This document shows, one piece after another, positions 14,371 to 21,981 of a stretch of 41,351 nt of DNA. The stretch covers positions 1 to 41,351 of the forward strand of contig JASJDZ010000012.1 in assembly GCA_030065575.1 (NCBI GenBank), read 5' to 3'. Source of the stretch: Acidimicrobiia bacterium (GTDB taxonomy: Bacteria; Actinomycetota; Acidimicrobiia; Spongiisociales; UBA5794). Below the pieces are notes generated by a model. It was given only the letters and a program-made list of their open reading frames with translations, did no database searches and was not told the origin of the DNA. Made by a program: the position numbers and the translations under genes. Position 1 is the stretch's first letter. Every line of letters begins with the position of its first letter.

Positions 14371-14856
14371 TCAGGCCGCTTCTTCCCCGACATGCAGGAC
14401 CGCACCGTTCCAGGTGCCACGGTTGTGGCGGGTCTTCCACCATCCCCGCCCGTCGACCTCGACGGAACCTTTGCCGTGACCGCGGAACTTCATCGATCCC
14501 TCCGCTTCGATACGGAAATCGGAACCCACAATGTGAAGCCGTCCCCGGAAGTTGTCGAACGTGTAGGTGGTGGTCGGATCAACATCCCGAAGCTGGGCGC
14601 CAGCCCCGTCGGGCTCTTCTTCGGGAACCGCACCCACCTTCACCTTGGCATCACCGGCGTAGTCGAAGATGACCACATCACCGTCGATCGCCATGTGAAC
14701 GACCCCTTTGCCATCGAGGATGGCCGTACCGATCCCCTTCGCCCATACCCAGCCGTACCCCTCGGCCCGGGCTTCGGTTTCCTCGGCGTTGGCCGCCACA
14801 GCGACCGACATCAAGATGGCTACCAGACCCAGCAGCGCAATGATTCTCCTGGACAC
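14371..14856 (-). CDS. secreted hypothetical protein
   Basis: A 161-residue exported protein without a recognised domain. A signal peptide (SRRIIALLGLVAILMSVAVA, cleavage near ANA) precedes a body rich in Gly, Val and Asp with alternating hydrophobic residues (GVVHMAIDGDVVIFDYAGDAKVKV in part), as in all-beta proteins. The start is a GTG at 14856 with AGAGGAG upstream; an in-frame extension to 14892 would put charged residues before the signal peptide. It lies downstream of the DAHPS-like gene but is separated by a hairpin, so it may have its own promoter. Confidence 0.65.
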   Translation of the reverse strand: MSRRIIALLGLVAILMSVAVAANAEETEARAEGYGWVWAKGIGTAILDGKGVVHMAIDGDVVIFDYAGDAKVKVGAVPEEEPDGAGAQLRDVDPTTTYTFDNFRGRLHIVGSDFRIEAEGSMKFRGHGKGSVEVDGRGWWKTRHNRGTWNGAVLHVGEEAA

Positions 14857-14882
14857 GATGTGCTCCTCTCTCGTGAGTGGCC

Positions 14883-14901
14883 GGTCGCCCACGTGGCGAC
14901 C
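14883..14901 (-). terminator. hairpin after the DAHPS-like/CM gene
   Basis: GGTCGCC-CACGT-GGCGACC, a 7-bp inverted repeat between two genes on the same strand. Confidence 0.4.
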
Positions 14902-14948
14902 ACCGGCACATCGTCCCGACCCCGTGTTCGAGGTCTGTTAGTTGTCAG

Positions 14949-16004
14949 TCAAGAGAGAGCACGCCGCTGTGCGGCGCGGCTGTGGTCGAGCACGGTCTTC
15001 ATGAGTTCTTCGATGTAGTCGCGGTCCACTCCGAGCGCAGCTCCATCTTCGACCGCTTCTTCGATCAGCTCGGCCTCCCTGTCGGGCGACCGCATTTCGA
15101 GCCCTTTCACTGCCTTGATTTTTGCGATCTCCACCGAGCTGTGCAGCCGGCGCGCAACCAGTTTGATCAACTCTCGATCGACTCGGTCGATCTCATCTCG
15201 CAGCGAGGGAATGCCGAGCTGGTCCATCAGCCGGGCAAACTCGTCGAGATCTAGCTGGCTCCCATTCCCCGCTCGCGAGGAAGACGGATCGAGATGGGAG
15301 GCCACCACCAGACCGTCGGCACCTACGGAACGACCGGCGAGAGCCAGCGGCGCCAGAATGTCGGCGTCGCCGTTGGCCGGCGCCGGGTCAATAACTACCG
15401 GTAGATGAGACATACGCTGTACAACCGGGATCGCAGAGATGTCGATCGTGTCCGAGGTGCGCGGGTCGAAACCGCGACTCCCCCGCTCGCAGAGCACAAC
15501 ATCGTTGTTGCCCTCGGCAAGCACGTACTCCGCTGCCATCAGCCATTCATCGATCGTCGCCGACGGGCCGCGGTGCAGCAGGACCGGCTTCATCGCTTTG
15601 CCCACATCTCTCAGCAAGGTGAAGTTCTGCATGTTGTCCGGCCCAACCTCGAGCATGTCGGTGTGGTCGGCCGCCAGTTGCACGTGACCGGGTTCGATTA
15701 CCTCGGTGACGGTTGGCAAGCCCGCTTCGAATCCGGCCTTCTCCAGATGCCAAAGGCCTTCCTGACCGAGTCCTTTGAAGGTGTACGGCGAGTTCTCCGC
15801 CCGGTAGGTGCCGGAACGGAGCAACGAAGCCCCCGAGTCGGCGAGCGATAGAGCGGTGTTGATGATCTGCTCCTCGCTCTCGACGGCGATCGGGCCGGCA
15901 ATCACGGGATACGAGCCGTCACCAAACCTGACGTTGCCGACCGCGATGATGCTCGTCTCGACGTCGGGCCGTCGGTGGCTCTTGAGGATTGGTTTGCTAC
16001 TCAT
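14949..16004 (-). CDS. DAHP-synthase-like domain fused to chorismate mutase; DAHPS site degenerate
   Basis: A 351-residue fusion. Residues 1-260 follow type I-beta DAHP synthase over the whole barrel (GLGQEGLWHLEKAGFEAG, TIDEWLMAAEYVLAEGN, LCERG). Residues 265-350 form an AroQ chorismate mutase with its usual residues (LRDEIDRVD, Arg and Lys of the second helix, SPDRE, Q346). In the DAHPS part the metal ligands known from Thermotoga are all replaced: Cys by I39, His by P209, Glu by A235, Asp by N247. The KPRTS substrate loop reads RAENS (68-72) and LLKRG reads LLHRG. DAHP synthesis is therefore unlikely; chorismate to prephenate conversion is likely. The ATG at 16004 has AGGAGA. A Phe/Tyr leader attenuator lies upstream. 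Confidence 0.85.
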   Translation of the reverse strand: MSSKPILKSHRRPDVETSIIAVGNVRFGDGSYPVIAGPIAVESEEQIINTALSLADSGASLLRSGTYRAENSPYTFKGLGQEGLWHLEKAGFEAGLPTVTEVIEPGHVQLAADHTDMLEVGPDNMQNFTLLRDVGKAMKPVLLHRGPSATIDEWLMAAEYVLAEGNNDVVLCERGSRGFDPRTSDTIDISAIPVVQRMSHLPVVIDPAPANGDADILAPLALAGRSVGADGLVVASHLDPSSSRAGNGSQLDLDEFARLMDQLGIPSLRDEIDRVDRELIKLVARRLHSSVEIAKIKAVKGLEMRSPDREAELIEEAVEDGAALGVDRDYIEELMKTVLDHSRAAQRRALS

Positions 16005-16041
16005 GATCTCTCCTGTGCCGGAGGCCCCAGGAATGCACAAA

Positions 16042-16065
16042 CCCGAAGCCTCTCTCGGCTTCGGG
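16042..16065 (-). terminator. attenuator terminator hairpin
   Basis: CCCGAAGCC-GAGAGA-GGCTTCGGG on the minus strand, a 9-bp perfect stem followed by TTTGTG, lying between the leader peptide and the DAHPS-like/CM start codon. Its 5' arm (GAAGCCG) is also complementary to CGGCTTC in codons 4-6 of the leader ORF. Confidence 0.65.
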
Positions 16066-16091
16066 CGGTGGGTCCGTTTTCCGGCTTGCTG

Positions 16092-16163
16092 CTAGCGCGC
16101 TCCCTCTGCCCGGGCCGAGAGCCCGGTAAAGAAGTAGCCGTAGTAGAAGCCGTGCTTGTTCAT
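16092..16163 (-). CDS. Phe/Tyr-rich leader peptide
   Basis: A 23-residue ORF, ATG at 16163 to TAG at 16094-16092. Residues 1-14 are MNKHGFYYGYFFTG: three Phe and three Tyr fall in seven consecutive residues (F6 to F12). This is the hallmark of a ribosome-mediated attenuation leader responding to charged tRNA-Phe and tRNA-Tyr. It lies about 90 bp upstream of the DAHPS-like/CM gene, with hairpins in between. A promoter (16200-16172) ends about 8 bases before the ATG, so the leader mRNA is probably leaderless, which is common in actinobacteria. It is too short to be found by usual gene calling. Confidence 0.8.
   Translation of the reverse strand: MNKHGFYYGYFFTGLSARAEGAR
16110..16126 (-). promoter_or_regulatory. 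leader hairpin (pause-type structure)
   Basis: CCGGGC-TCTCG-GCCCGG on the minus strand, a 6-bp stem within the 3' half of the leader ORF. It is in the position of the pause hairpin of classical attenuators. A translating ribosome would disrupt it. Confidence 0.45.
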
Positions 16164-16171
16164 TGCCGGGC

Positions 16172-16200
16172 ACCATAACCCGGGCACTTCGTTCCGGCAA
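16172..16200 (-). promoter_or_regulatory. promoter of the leader and DAHPS-like/CM gene
   Basis: On the minus strand TTGCCG (16200-16195), 17 bases, then TATGGT (16177-16172). Each hexamer matches the consensus at 4 of 6 bases. Transcription would start at or just before the leader ATG. Confidence 0.5.
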
Positions 16201-16271
16201 GCGCGTTTTGCGGAACCTGGGTCCCGGATGGAGCGTTTGTCAGACGAGGGCGAAGACCCCAGAATTGACGT

Positions 16272-19200
16272 ATGGGAAGCGGCAACGGCATGCGAAACGG
16301 CGACAGGGACTCAGCGGTCCGCATCCTGCCCAACGAAGCCGCTCCGCTAACTCCCCCGCTCGACTCCGAGTCGGCGTCGCGGCACCGGTGGTATCTCCCG
16401 CTAGCGGCCGTAGTCGGTGTCGTCGCCATCTTCGGCCTAGCCACACGACCCGGCGGGCCTGCCCCGACGACCACGACCACACCCCCAGCTCGGATTGCCG
16501 ATGTGGACGCAGCCATGATCGACCTCCGTACCGCAGTCACCGCTCCGATTGCAGACGAGTGGGTTACGGGGTTCGAGTGGAACGGGGAGGTCAACGACAT
16601 CATTCGAGCCAGCAGCTCGTTTGTCGCCGTCGGCGGGAGCGACCAGGGCGCTCAGGTATGGCTATCCGGTACCGGAAGCACATGGCGTCTTCTGCCGCGG
16701 TTGGACCGGCCCGACGGGCCCTCGAGTATTGATCACGTCGTGTACCGGGACAACTACACAGTCGCTCTCGGCAGCGTTGCGGGTGGCGTCGGACTGTGGA
16801 CCGCCAATGAGGTGTCCGCCTGGAAGTACCACGGGATCATCGAAGAGATGGGCGAGACGTCGATCATCGACCTGGTTTCCGGTCCCAACATCGTGGCGGT
16901 TGCGTTCACGCCTCACGGCAAGCCCTTCATCTGGACATCCACCAACGGCGTCGACTGGAGCGAGGTTGGAGAGCTCGATGTGTCGAGCGAGCTCGTCATC
17001 GCCGGGTTCACCGCCGACGACGACTTCTACTACTTGTTTGGCCAGCACGATTGCGCGAACACACCGTGCGATCCCGAGATATGGCGCTCGGTCGATGGAC
17101 GGACCTGGGAATCGGTCGGGAGCGATCTGCGGCCGGAAACCGGCGGCGGAATGGTCACCGATATTGCGGTGACCAGGGACGGGCTCCGCGCAGTCGGATG
17201 GCTCGAGAGTGGAGATCAGTTGGCCACCCATGTTTGGGAGTCCCGCAACGGTCGCGATTGGCGGGAGCTTCCCAGAGCTGCCGAGCAGATTCGACAGACA
17301 CATATCTCGCTGGAGTTGGTCGCCACTGGTCTCGAGCCCAGCCCCTGGGCTCATCTCATCGTTGCCGGCAACTCTGTCGATGTTGCCATCGGCTCCATCA
17401 TCGAGACCGACACCGGACAGCTGATGGTTGACACCATCACCGCCGGCTCGGTCGTGATCTCAGGCCCGAGCGGGCGTGACGACGGCATCGCAGTCGGCGA
17501 GACGTTGCAGCTACAGGCTCGACCCGACCCAAGGCATATCGCCGCCGAGGGACCGCGCATCGTCGTCACCGGCTACATGCAGGGCTCCCTGGGCGTGGTG
17601 GAGACCGCATGGCTGTCGGTGGACGGCGGAACCACCTGGGCCGCCCAGCATTTCCCCGAGATCTACGGTGACATCAATGCAATCACCGCAGGTGCCAACA
17701 TCGTGGTCCATGGCGAGGTCGGCGGCGCTCCCGCCGTCTGGCGCAATGCCTGGGACACTGAGGCGGCCGGCCTCCTCGCCGAGGAGCTGGTCGGCGACTA
17801 CGTCAGCGCGCTGACCGACCGGGATGCCGAACGCCTCATCTCAGTGCTACCCCGATGGGACGACCGGTCCGCCCCGCCACAGCTGTCCATCCCCACTCTC
17901 GGCGACTACGAGCCGGGTTGGTGGGACGAGACCACAGGGGACATCCTCGGCCTCCGGGTTCAAGACACGCTGGACTACCTCGCCATCACCGAGTCCGATA
18001 TCCGTCTCCAGGCGTGCGAATCGGTTGTGGCGCTCGGTGCGCTCGACCGCGTCTCGGTCCGTTGCGACTACACCGCGGATTCGGCGATGCTCAGCATGTT
18101 CGGCCTCGAGGAGCAACCCGGAAGGATCAACGCAGTGGTCCGCAATGGGCGTCTGAGCGAGCTGCATCTCGACGCAGCGCCGTCTACGGCGCTGTGGCGG
18201 GTGTTGGCCAACTACACAGACATAGACGCTCATCGCAACGCCTCCCTTGCCGCCGCACACCTCGCTGCGGCCGAGGAGTCGCTGAGCCAGGTGCTGCATC
18301 CGGGCTCGACCCGGATCGTCGACACCGCGCTCGGGACAATGGAATGGACCTGGCTCGAGTCTGTCGAGCTGGGTGAATCTGACTACATCAGCTCCGTGAC
18401 CTGGAGCGACCTCGGATTTGTCGCCGTCGGCTACACCGAGGGCAGCCGATACCCGGAGACAACCGTCTGGCAGTCATCGGACGGACGCAGCTGGACGGAG
18501 CTACCAGCGCCGGAAGACGTCGAGGGTGTCTGGGACCTCAAGCCGTTTGCCGGCGGCCTACTCGGTCAAGCTTGGTTCGAAGGAAAGCTGCGTCTGGTGC
18601 ACTTCGATGGCACCGCCTGGAGCGACGTCGCCATTCCACCACCTGATTCATCCGTGCATCAGGAGCTCAGCCGAATCGCCGTTTCGGGAGATCGAGCGCT
18701 CGTGGTGACCTGGTGGGATGGTCCGGGGGGGATAATCCACAATGGGGCAGTCTTGAACACCGATCTAGAGGCAATCAGCCTCACACTTCCTGAGGGATTC
18801 AGCACGCCCTTCGAGAACTCATTCGAGCTCGCCGGATCGGAGGCGGGGTTCGTGGTGGCTGTCGGTGACTACTACGGCACCGTCGATGATCTAGCCCTCT
18901 GGACATCCAGCGACGGTACGGATTGGCGGCTACTGGCCCAGACATCGAGTCTCGACAACGCCCAGTACATATGGAACCTACAGCAGCATCGCTCGCAGTA
19001 CTTCGTCGTTGGAGATACCCTCGAAATGCACTGCTCCCCTCGAGGCGAAGAAGGCAACTGCACGAACGTCGTCGGGCTGTGGAGCTCAACCGACGGAGTG
19101 GACTGGGAGCGGGTGCGTACCGAAACCGGAGAGCCGATGGCGACGCGCGCCTTCGGATCGGGGCCACTTGGGCTGATCGCCTTCGGTCAGGAGCTCATGG

Positions 19201-19421
19201 ACACGGCGTATCCGAGGTCGGTATTCATGTCACGTGACGGCGAGGCGTGGACCACAGCAGGAGGACTCACCTTGCTCGACACTGCAGCCGAGTGGTGGTG
19301 GTCGAGCATTCCGGCGATTGGTGAGGACACAGTGATTACGGCCGGACACTCCTACCGCACCAACATTGGCATCGATACGGCCGAACCGTTCCTGATCATC
19401 GGCCGACTGCTCGACGGTTAG
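16272..19421 (+). CDS. membrane-anchored double beta-propeller protein with Asp-box repeats
   Basis: A 1049-residue protein. A cytoplasmic N-terminus of about 39 residues is followed by one membrane segment (about 40-58, YLPLAAVVGVVAIFGLA), a TTTTTPP linker and a large outside part. Two propeller-like halves (about 90-500 and 690-1049) carry Asp-box motifs of the type S-x-D/N-G-x-x-W: STNGVDW, SVDGRTW, SRNGRDW, SSDGRSW, SSDGTDW, STDGVDW, SRDGEAW. Such boxes occur in sialidase-like and Ycf48-like propellers. The middle (about 510-680) is a separate helical/beta segment. No catalytic signature is visible, so binding or scaffolding is as likely as enzymatic activity. The ATG at 16272 has no clear ribosome binding site; a second ATG lies six codons on. 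Confidence 0.75.
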   Translation: MGSGNGMRNGDRDSAVRILPNEAAPLTPPLDSESASRHRWYLPLAAVVGVVAIFGLATRPGGPAPTTTTTPPARIADVDAAMIDLRTAVTAPIADEWVTGFEWNGEVNDIIRASSSFVAVGGSDQGAQVWLSGTGSTWRLLPRLDRPDGPSSIDHVVYRDNYTVALGSVAGGVGLWTANEVSAWKYHGIIEEMGETSIIDLVSGPNIVAVAFTPHGKPFIWTSTNGVDWSEVGELDVSSELVIAGFTADDDFYYLFGQHDCANTPCDPEIWRSVDGRTWESVGSDLRPETGGGMVTDIAVTRDGLRAVGWLESGDQLATHVWESRNGRDWRELPRAAEQIRQTHISLELVATGLEPSPWAHLIVAGNSVDVAIGSIIETDTGQLMVDTITAGSVVISGPSGRDDGIAVGETLQLQARPDPRHIAAEGPRIVVTGYMQGSLGVVETAWLSVDGGTTWAAQHFPEIYGDINAITAGANIVVHGEVGGAPAVWRNAWDTEAAGLLAEELVGDYVSALTDRDAERLISVLPRWDDRSAPPQLSIPTLGDYEPGWWDETTGDILGLRVQDTLDYLAITESDIRLQACESVVALGALDRVSVRCDYTADSAMLSMFGLEEQPGRINAVVRNGRLSELHLDAAPSTALWRVLANYTDIDAHRNASLAAAHLAAAEESLSQVLHPGSTRIVDTALGTMEWTWLESVELGESDYISSVTWSDLGFVAVGYTEGSRYPETTVWQSSDGRSWTELPAPEDVEGVWDLKPFAGGLLGQAWFEGKLRLVHFDGTAWSDVAIPPPDSSVHQELSRIAVSGDRALVVTWWDGPGGIIHNGAVLNTDLEAISLTLPEGFSTPFENSFELAGSEAGFVVAVGDYYGTVDDLALWTSSDGTDWRLLAQTSSLDNAQYIWNLQQHRSQYFVVGDTLEMHCSPRGEEGNCTNVVGLWSSTDGVDWERVRTETGEPMATRAFGSGPLGLIAFGQELMDTAYPRSVFMSRDGEAWTTAGGLTLLDTAAEWWWSSIPAIGEDTVITAGHSYRTNIGIDTAEPFLIIGRLLDG

Positions 19422-19424
19422 AGA

Positions 19425-19595
19425 TCAGCGGGGGTCGCGAACCGAAACCGAGACGACAGGGGAATCGGGCTTGCCTGCGTTCAACACTGCCACCAGCAGA
19501 TCCTGCAACTCCTGCCCCGACAGGACCGGGCTGGGCAACAGCTCATCGGTGAGCTTGACCCGGATACGAGCGTGGTATTCCTTCGTTGGCGCCAT
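19425..19595 (-). CDS. small hypothetical protein
   Basis: A 56-residue frame with a good ribosome binding site (GAGGAGCTCAT then ATG at 19595). The product, MAPTKEYHARIRVKLTDELL onwards, looks like a small alpha/beta domain (VKLTDELLPSPVLSGQELQDLLVAVLNAG, then VVSVSV). Its stop lies 4 bp from the stop of the convergent propeller gene. The ribosome binding site and compact position support a real gene; the family is unknown to me. Confidence 0.6.
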   Translation of the reverse strand: MAPTKEYHARIRVKLTDELLPSPVLSGQELQDLLVAVLNAGKPDSPVVSVSVRDPR

Positions 19596-19678
19596 ATGAG
19601 CTCCTCGTACGGATGGCCCCAAGCTAGCGCCCCGTGCTGTAGCCGACCCCTCGGGAGCCACCGGTATACGATGCGGAT

Positions 19679-20317
19679 GTGAACCTCCCCGTCATCGAGA
19701 TCGTCGGCTACATCGGATCGGCTCTGGTGATCCTGTCGCTGATGCAGAAGTCGATCCTGCGCTTGCGGTTGATCGGCTTCGTCGCGTCGTCAACCTTCCT
19801 CATCTACAGCGTTGCCATTGCGGCGTACCCGATTGCCGTCGTTAACGTGGTTGCCGCCACTATCCACCTCTACTACCTGCGCAAACTCCTGCGCCGCAAG
19901 AGCGAGGTGTTCACGCTCCTGCGGATGCGGCCGGAATCGCGCTACCTCGCCTACTTCCTGGACTTCTACAAGGATGACATCGGTACCCGGTATCAGCCGG
20001 ACTTCGTCTATGAGCCGGGCGAGGACACCCTGGCGGTGTTCTTGCTGCGTGACATGATGCCGGCCGGGTTGCTCGTCGGAAGGACCCATGGTGATGCCTC
20101 CTTTGAGATCCTGCTCGACTACGTAATCCCGCAGTACCGCGACTTCAAGCTGGCCAATTGGCTGTACTCGGAGGAGTCGGGCATCTTCGAGCTGACCAGC
20201 TGCCGCTGTGCGTGGACTCGGGTGTTGAACCCCGAACAGGCGGAGTACTTCACGAAGGTCGGCTTCAAGCCGGACCGCACCCCGCAGGTGCCGGAACGCT
20301 ATGCGTTCAAGTTGTAG
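19679..20317 (+). CDS. YgjV-like membrane protein with soluble C-terminal domain
   Basis: A 212-residue protein. The N-terminal 75 residues hold about three membrane segments in the style of the YgjV family (IEIVGYIGSALVILSLMQKS, SSTFLIYSVAI, NVVAATIHLYYLRKLL). The remaining 135 residues are soluble; the pattern (DTLAVFLLRDMMPAGLLVGR, LDYVIPQYRDFKLANWLY, YFTKVGFKPD) is that of a GNAT-like fold. The role of the family is unknown. The start is a GTG at 19679 without an obvious ribosome binding site. The gene stands between a small divergent gene and the UGA-containing lipoprotein gene. Confidence 0.7.
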   Translation: MNLPVIEIVGYIGSALVILSLMQKSILRLRLIGFVASSTFLIYSVAIAAYPIAVVNVVAATIHLYYLRKLLRRKSEVFTLLRMRPESRYLAYFLDFYKDDIGTRYQPDFVYEPGEDTLAVFLLRDMMPAGLLVGRTHGDASFEILLDYVIPQYRDFKLANWLYSEESGIFELTSCRCAWTRVLNPEQAEYFTKVGFKPDRTPQVPERYAFKL

Positions 20318-20402
20318 TCCGGATCACTCACCAGCGCCCGGCGCCCCTTGGCACAATCGCAGTCACGACGGATACTGGAAGCAGCAACAAAAGGGGACGG
20401 CG

Positions 20403-20906
20403 ATGCGGTTCAGTCGGTGGGGTGTCGTTCTGCTGGTGGTTGCGCTGGCGGGGTGCAACAGCGGAGATAGCTCTAGCTCAGGCGGCGAACAACCTTCAAG
20501 CGGATCGATCGGCGACGACGAGAACAACCGATACGAGTTGGAAGCGATCGGCATGATCACCTTCGCACACACCGGCGGCCTCATCTGAGCTGTTGAAGAC
20601 GGTGCTCTGATGATGGACTTCAACATTGACGCCAGCGACGGCGACTACGAATACGCAGCGACGTTCCCCGCGTTCGATCCGGCAGAATCCAGCTTCGCGG
20701 GTGAGCTGAGGCTCACCTACAAGGGCGACATAACGTCCACCGGCGAACTGAACCTGGCCTTCGGTTGGGGCCCTGCTCCGGATGACTTCCCCGGAGTCGT
20801 CCGAGCCGCGGGGACATTTGCCGGACCCCTGACCGGCGATGCAGGGCGTGCCGAGATTGCCGGTTCCTACGCCTGCTTCCTGATGGATTCCGAGGTCGGC
20901 AGCTAG
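20403..20906 (+). CDS. putative lipoprotein with in-frame UGA (candidate selenoprotein)
   Basis: The ATG at 20403 (preceded by AAGGGGA) opens a frame with a lipoprotein signal, MRFSRWGVVLLVVALAGC, lipobox Cys 18, then a Ser/Gly linker. At codon 62 (20586-20588) the frame meets TGA, but it then stays open in the same frame for 105 more codons with normal codon use (DFNIDASDGDYEYAATFPAF onwards) up to TAG at 20906. A perfect 8-bp stem begins three bases after the UGA. The only other Cys of the mature protein is C158 (SYACFL), a possible partner for residue 62. Two readings are open: selenocysteine insertion, helped by the tRNA-Sec in this window, or a recent Cys-to-stop mutation. Confidence 0.6.
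20591..20625 (+). promoter_or_regulatory. candidate bacterial SECIS hairpin
   Basis: TGTTGAAG (20591-20598) pairs perfectly with CTTCAACA (20618-20625) around a 19-base loop containing GGTG. The stem starts at the third base after the in-frame UGA (20586-20588), and the loop G residues lie at +13 to +16 with further unpaired bases to +29. Bacterial SECIS elements are hairpins within the coding sequence immediately after the UGA, with a G near the start of the apical loop. The fit is suggestive but not conclusive, because the loop is large. Confidence 0.4.
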
Positions 20907-21085
20907 GCGACCCAGACCCAAACAACGAGCGCGACCGTCGCCACAATCGGCAGCAACACCTCGAACGTGTCCCGTACCTTGCCAACGCGGCGCCGCTCCG
21001 CGGCACCGGCCAGCTCGCGCCAGAGGATCAGAGCCAGCCCGACTCCGACCAGCACTGTCCCAACGATCAACGCAGCATCTCTCAT
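20903..21085 (-). CDS. small two-TM membrane protein, last gene of the haem A operon
   Basis: A 60-residue protein with two hydrophobic helices (ALIVGTVLVGVGLALILW and VLLPIVATVALVVWVWVA) joined by a short basic loop. The ATG at 21085 overlaps the ctaB stop by 4 bp, so it is translationally coupled to ctaB. Its stop overlaps the stop of the convergent lipoprotein gene by 2 bp. Position suggests a role in cytochrome oxidase assembly or membrane haem handling, but no known family is recognised. Confidence 0.7.
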   Translation of the reverse strand: MRDAALIVGTVLVGVGLALILWRELAGAAERRRVGKVRDTFEVLLPIVATVALVVWVWVA

Positions 21086-21981
21086 GCCAGCACCAGCACA
21101 TCGACCGCGATCGCAATGAAGATGACGCTCAGGTAGACGTTGGAGTATGTGAAGTACTTCATTGCTGCCTCAGGGTGATCGCGCAACGCCCAGGTACCGA
21201 GGAAGAACCCGATCCCGGCCGTCACGGCAACCAGGAGGTAGACCCAACCGACAGGGCCGGTCGCATACAGCAGCAGGGTCATCCCGATGAGGGCGACTGT
21301 GTACGCCACCATGTGCTCCATAGCCCGTCGCTCACCAACGACGACAGGCAGCATGGGGACCCCGGCCCGGTCGTAGTCATCCCGATAGCGGACGGCCAGA
21401 GCCCAGAAATGCGGCGGCGTCCAGAAGAAGACGATGGCGAACATGATCCAGGCCGGCAAGCCAACGGAACCGGTGACCGCTGCCCAGCCGACGAGGGCCG
21501 GCACGGCTCCGGCGGCGCCGCCGATGACGATGTTCTGTGTTGTGGTCCGCTTCAGCAAGAGGGAGTAGATGAACACGTAGGCGAGCAGCCCGATGGTGGA
21601 CAGAACCGCCGCCAGCAGGTTGGTAGTAGCGCACAGCCAGAAGAAGCCGGCAGCACCCAGGGCCGAACCGAAGACCAGCACGGCCCGGGTCGACACCCGG
21701 TCGGTAGGCAGCGGCCTGCTCCGAGTGCGGCTCATCATGGCGTCGATATCGGCGTCGATTGCCTGGTTGATGGCATTGGCCCCAGCTGAAGAGAGAGTGC
21801 CGCCGAGGAGCGTGGCGAAGACCAGCCACCATCCCGGCCATCCCTCTGCGGCGGCAACCATCGCGGGCAAGGTGGTGATGAGCAGCAGTTCGATAATCCG
21901 CAGCTTCATCAGCTCGATGTAGGTCTTGAGCAACGGTGTGTCGGTGCGCGGGTTGGTGATCCGTACAGCGGGACTGGTCAT
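21082..21981 (-). CDS. ctaB: protohaem IX farnesyltransferase (haem O synthase)
   Basis: CtaB/CyoE attaches a farnesyl group to haem B to give haem O in the membrane. The 299-residue UbiA-type protein has several membrane segments and the two Asp-rich motifs: NAINQAIDADIDAMMSRTRSRP in the first cytoplasmic loop and the YRDDYDRAGVPMLP region in the second. The start is the ATG at 21981, which overlaps the ctaA stop by 4 bp; an upstream in-frame extension lies inside ctaA and is not needed. It works directly before CtaA in haem A synthesis for an aa3-type oxidase. Confidence 0.95.
   Translation of the reverse strand: MTSPAVRITNPRTDTPLLKTYIELMKLRIIELLLITTLPAMVAAAEGWPGWWLVFATLLGGTLSSAGANAINQAIDADIDAMMSRTRSRPLPTDRVSTRAVLVFGSALGAAGFFWLCATTNLLAAVLSTIGLLAYVFIYSLLLKRTTTQNIVIGGAAGAVPALVGWAAVTGSVGLPAWIMFAIVFFWTPPHFWALAVRYRDDYDRAGVPMLPVVVGERRAMEHMVAYTVALIGMTLLLYATGPVGWVYLLVAVTAGIGFFLGTWALRDHPEAAMKYFTYSNVYLSVIFIAIAVDVLVLA

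Noticed and set aside
20590-20906. Independent 98-residue gene starting at the ATG at 20610
   Set aside because: No ribosome binding site precedes it, it has no signal peptide, and it is exactly in frame with the lipoprotein ORF across one UGA; a single interrupted frame explains it better.
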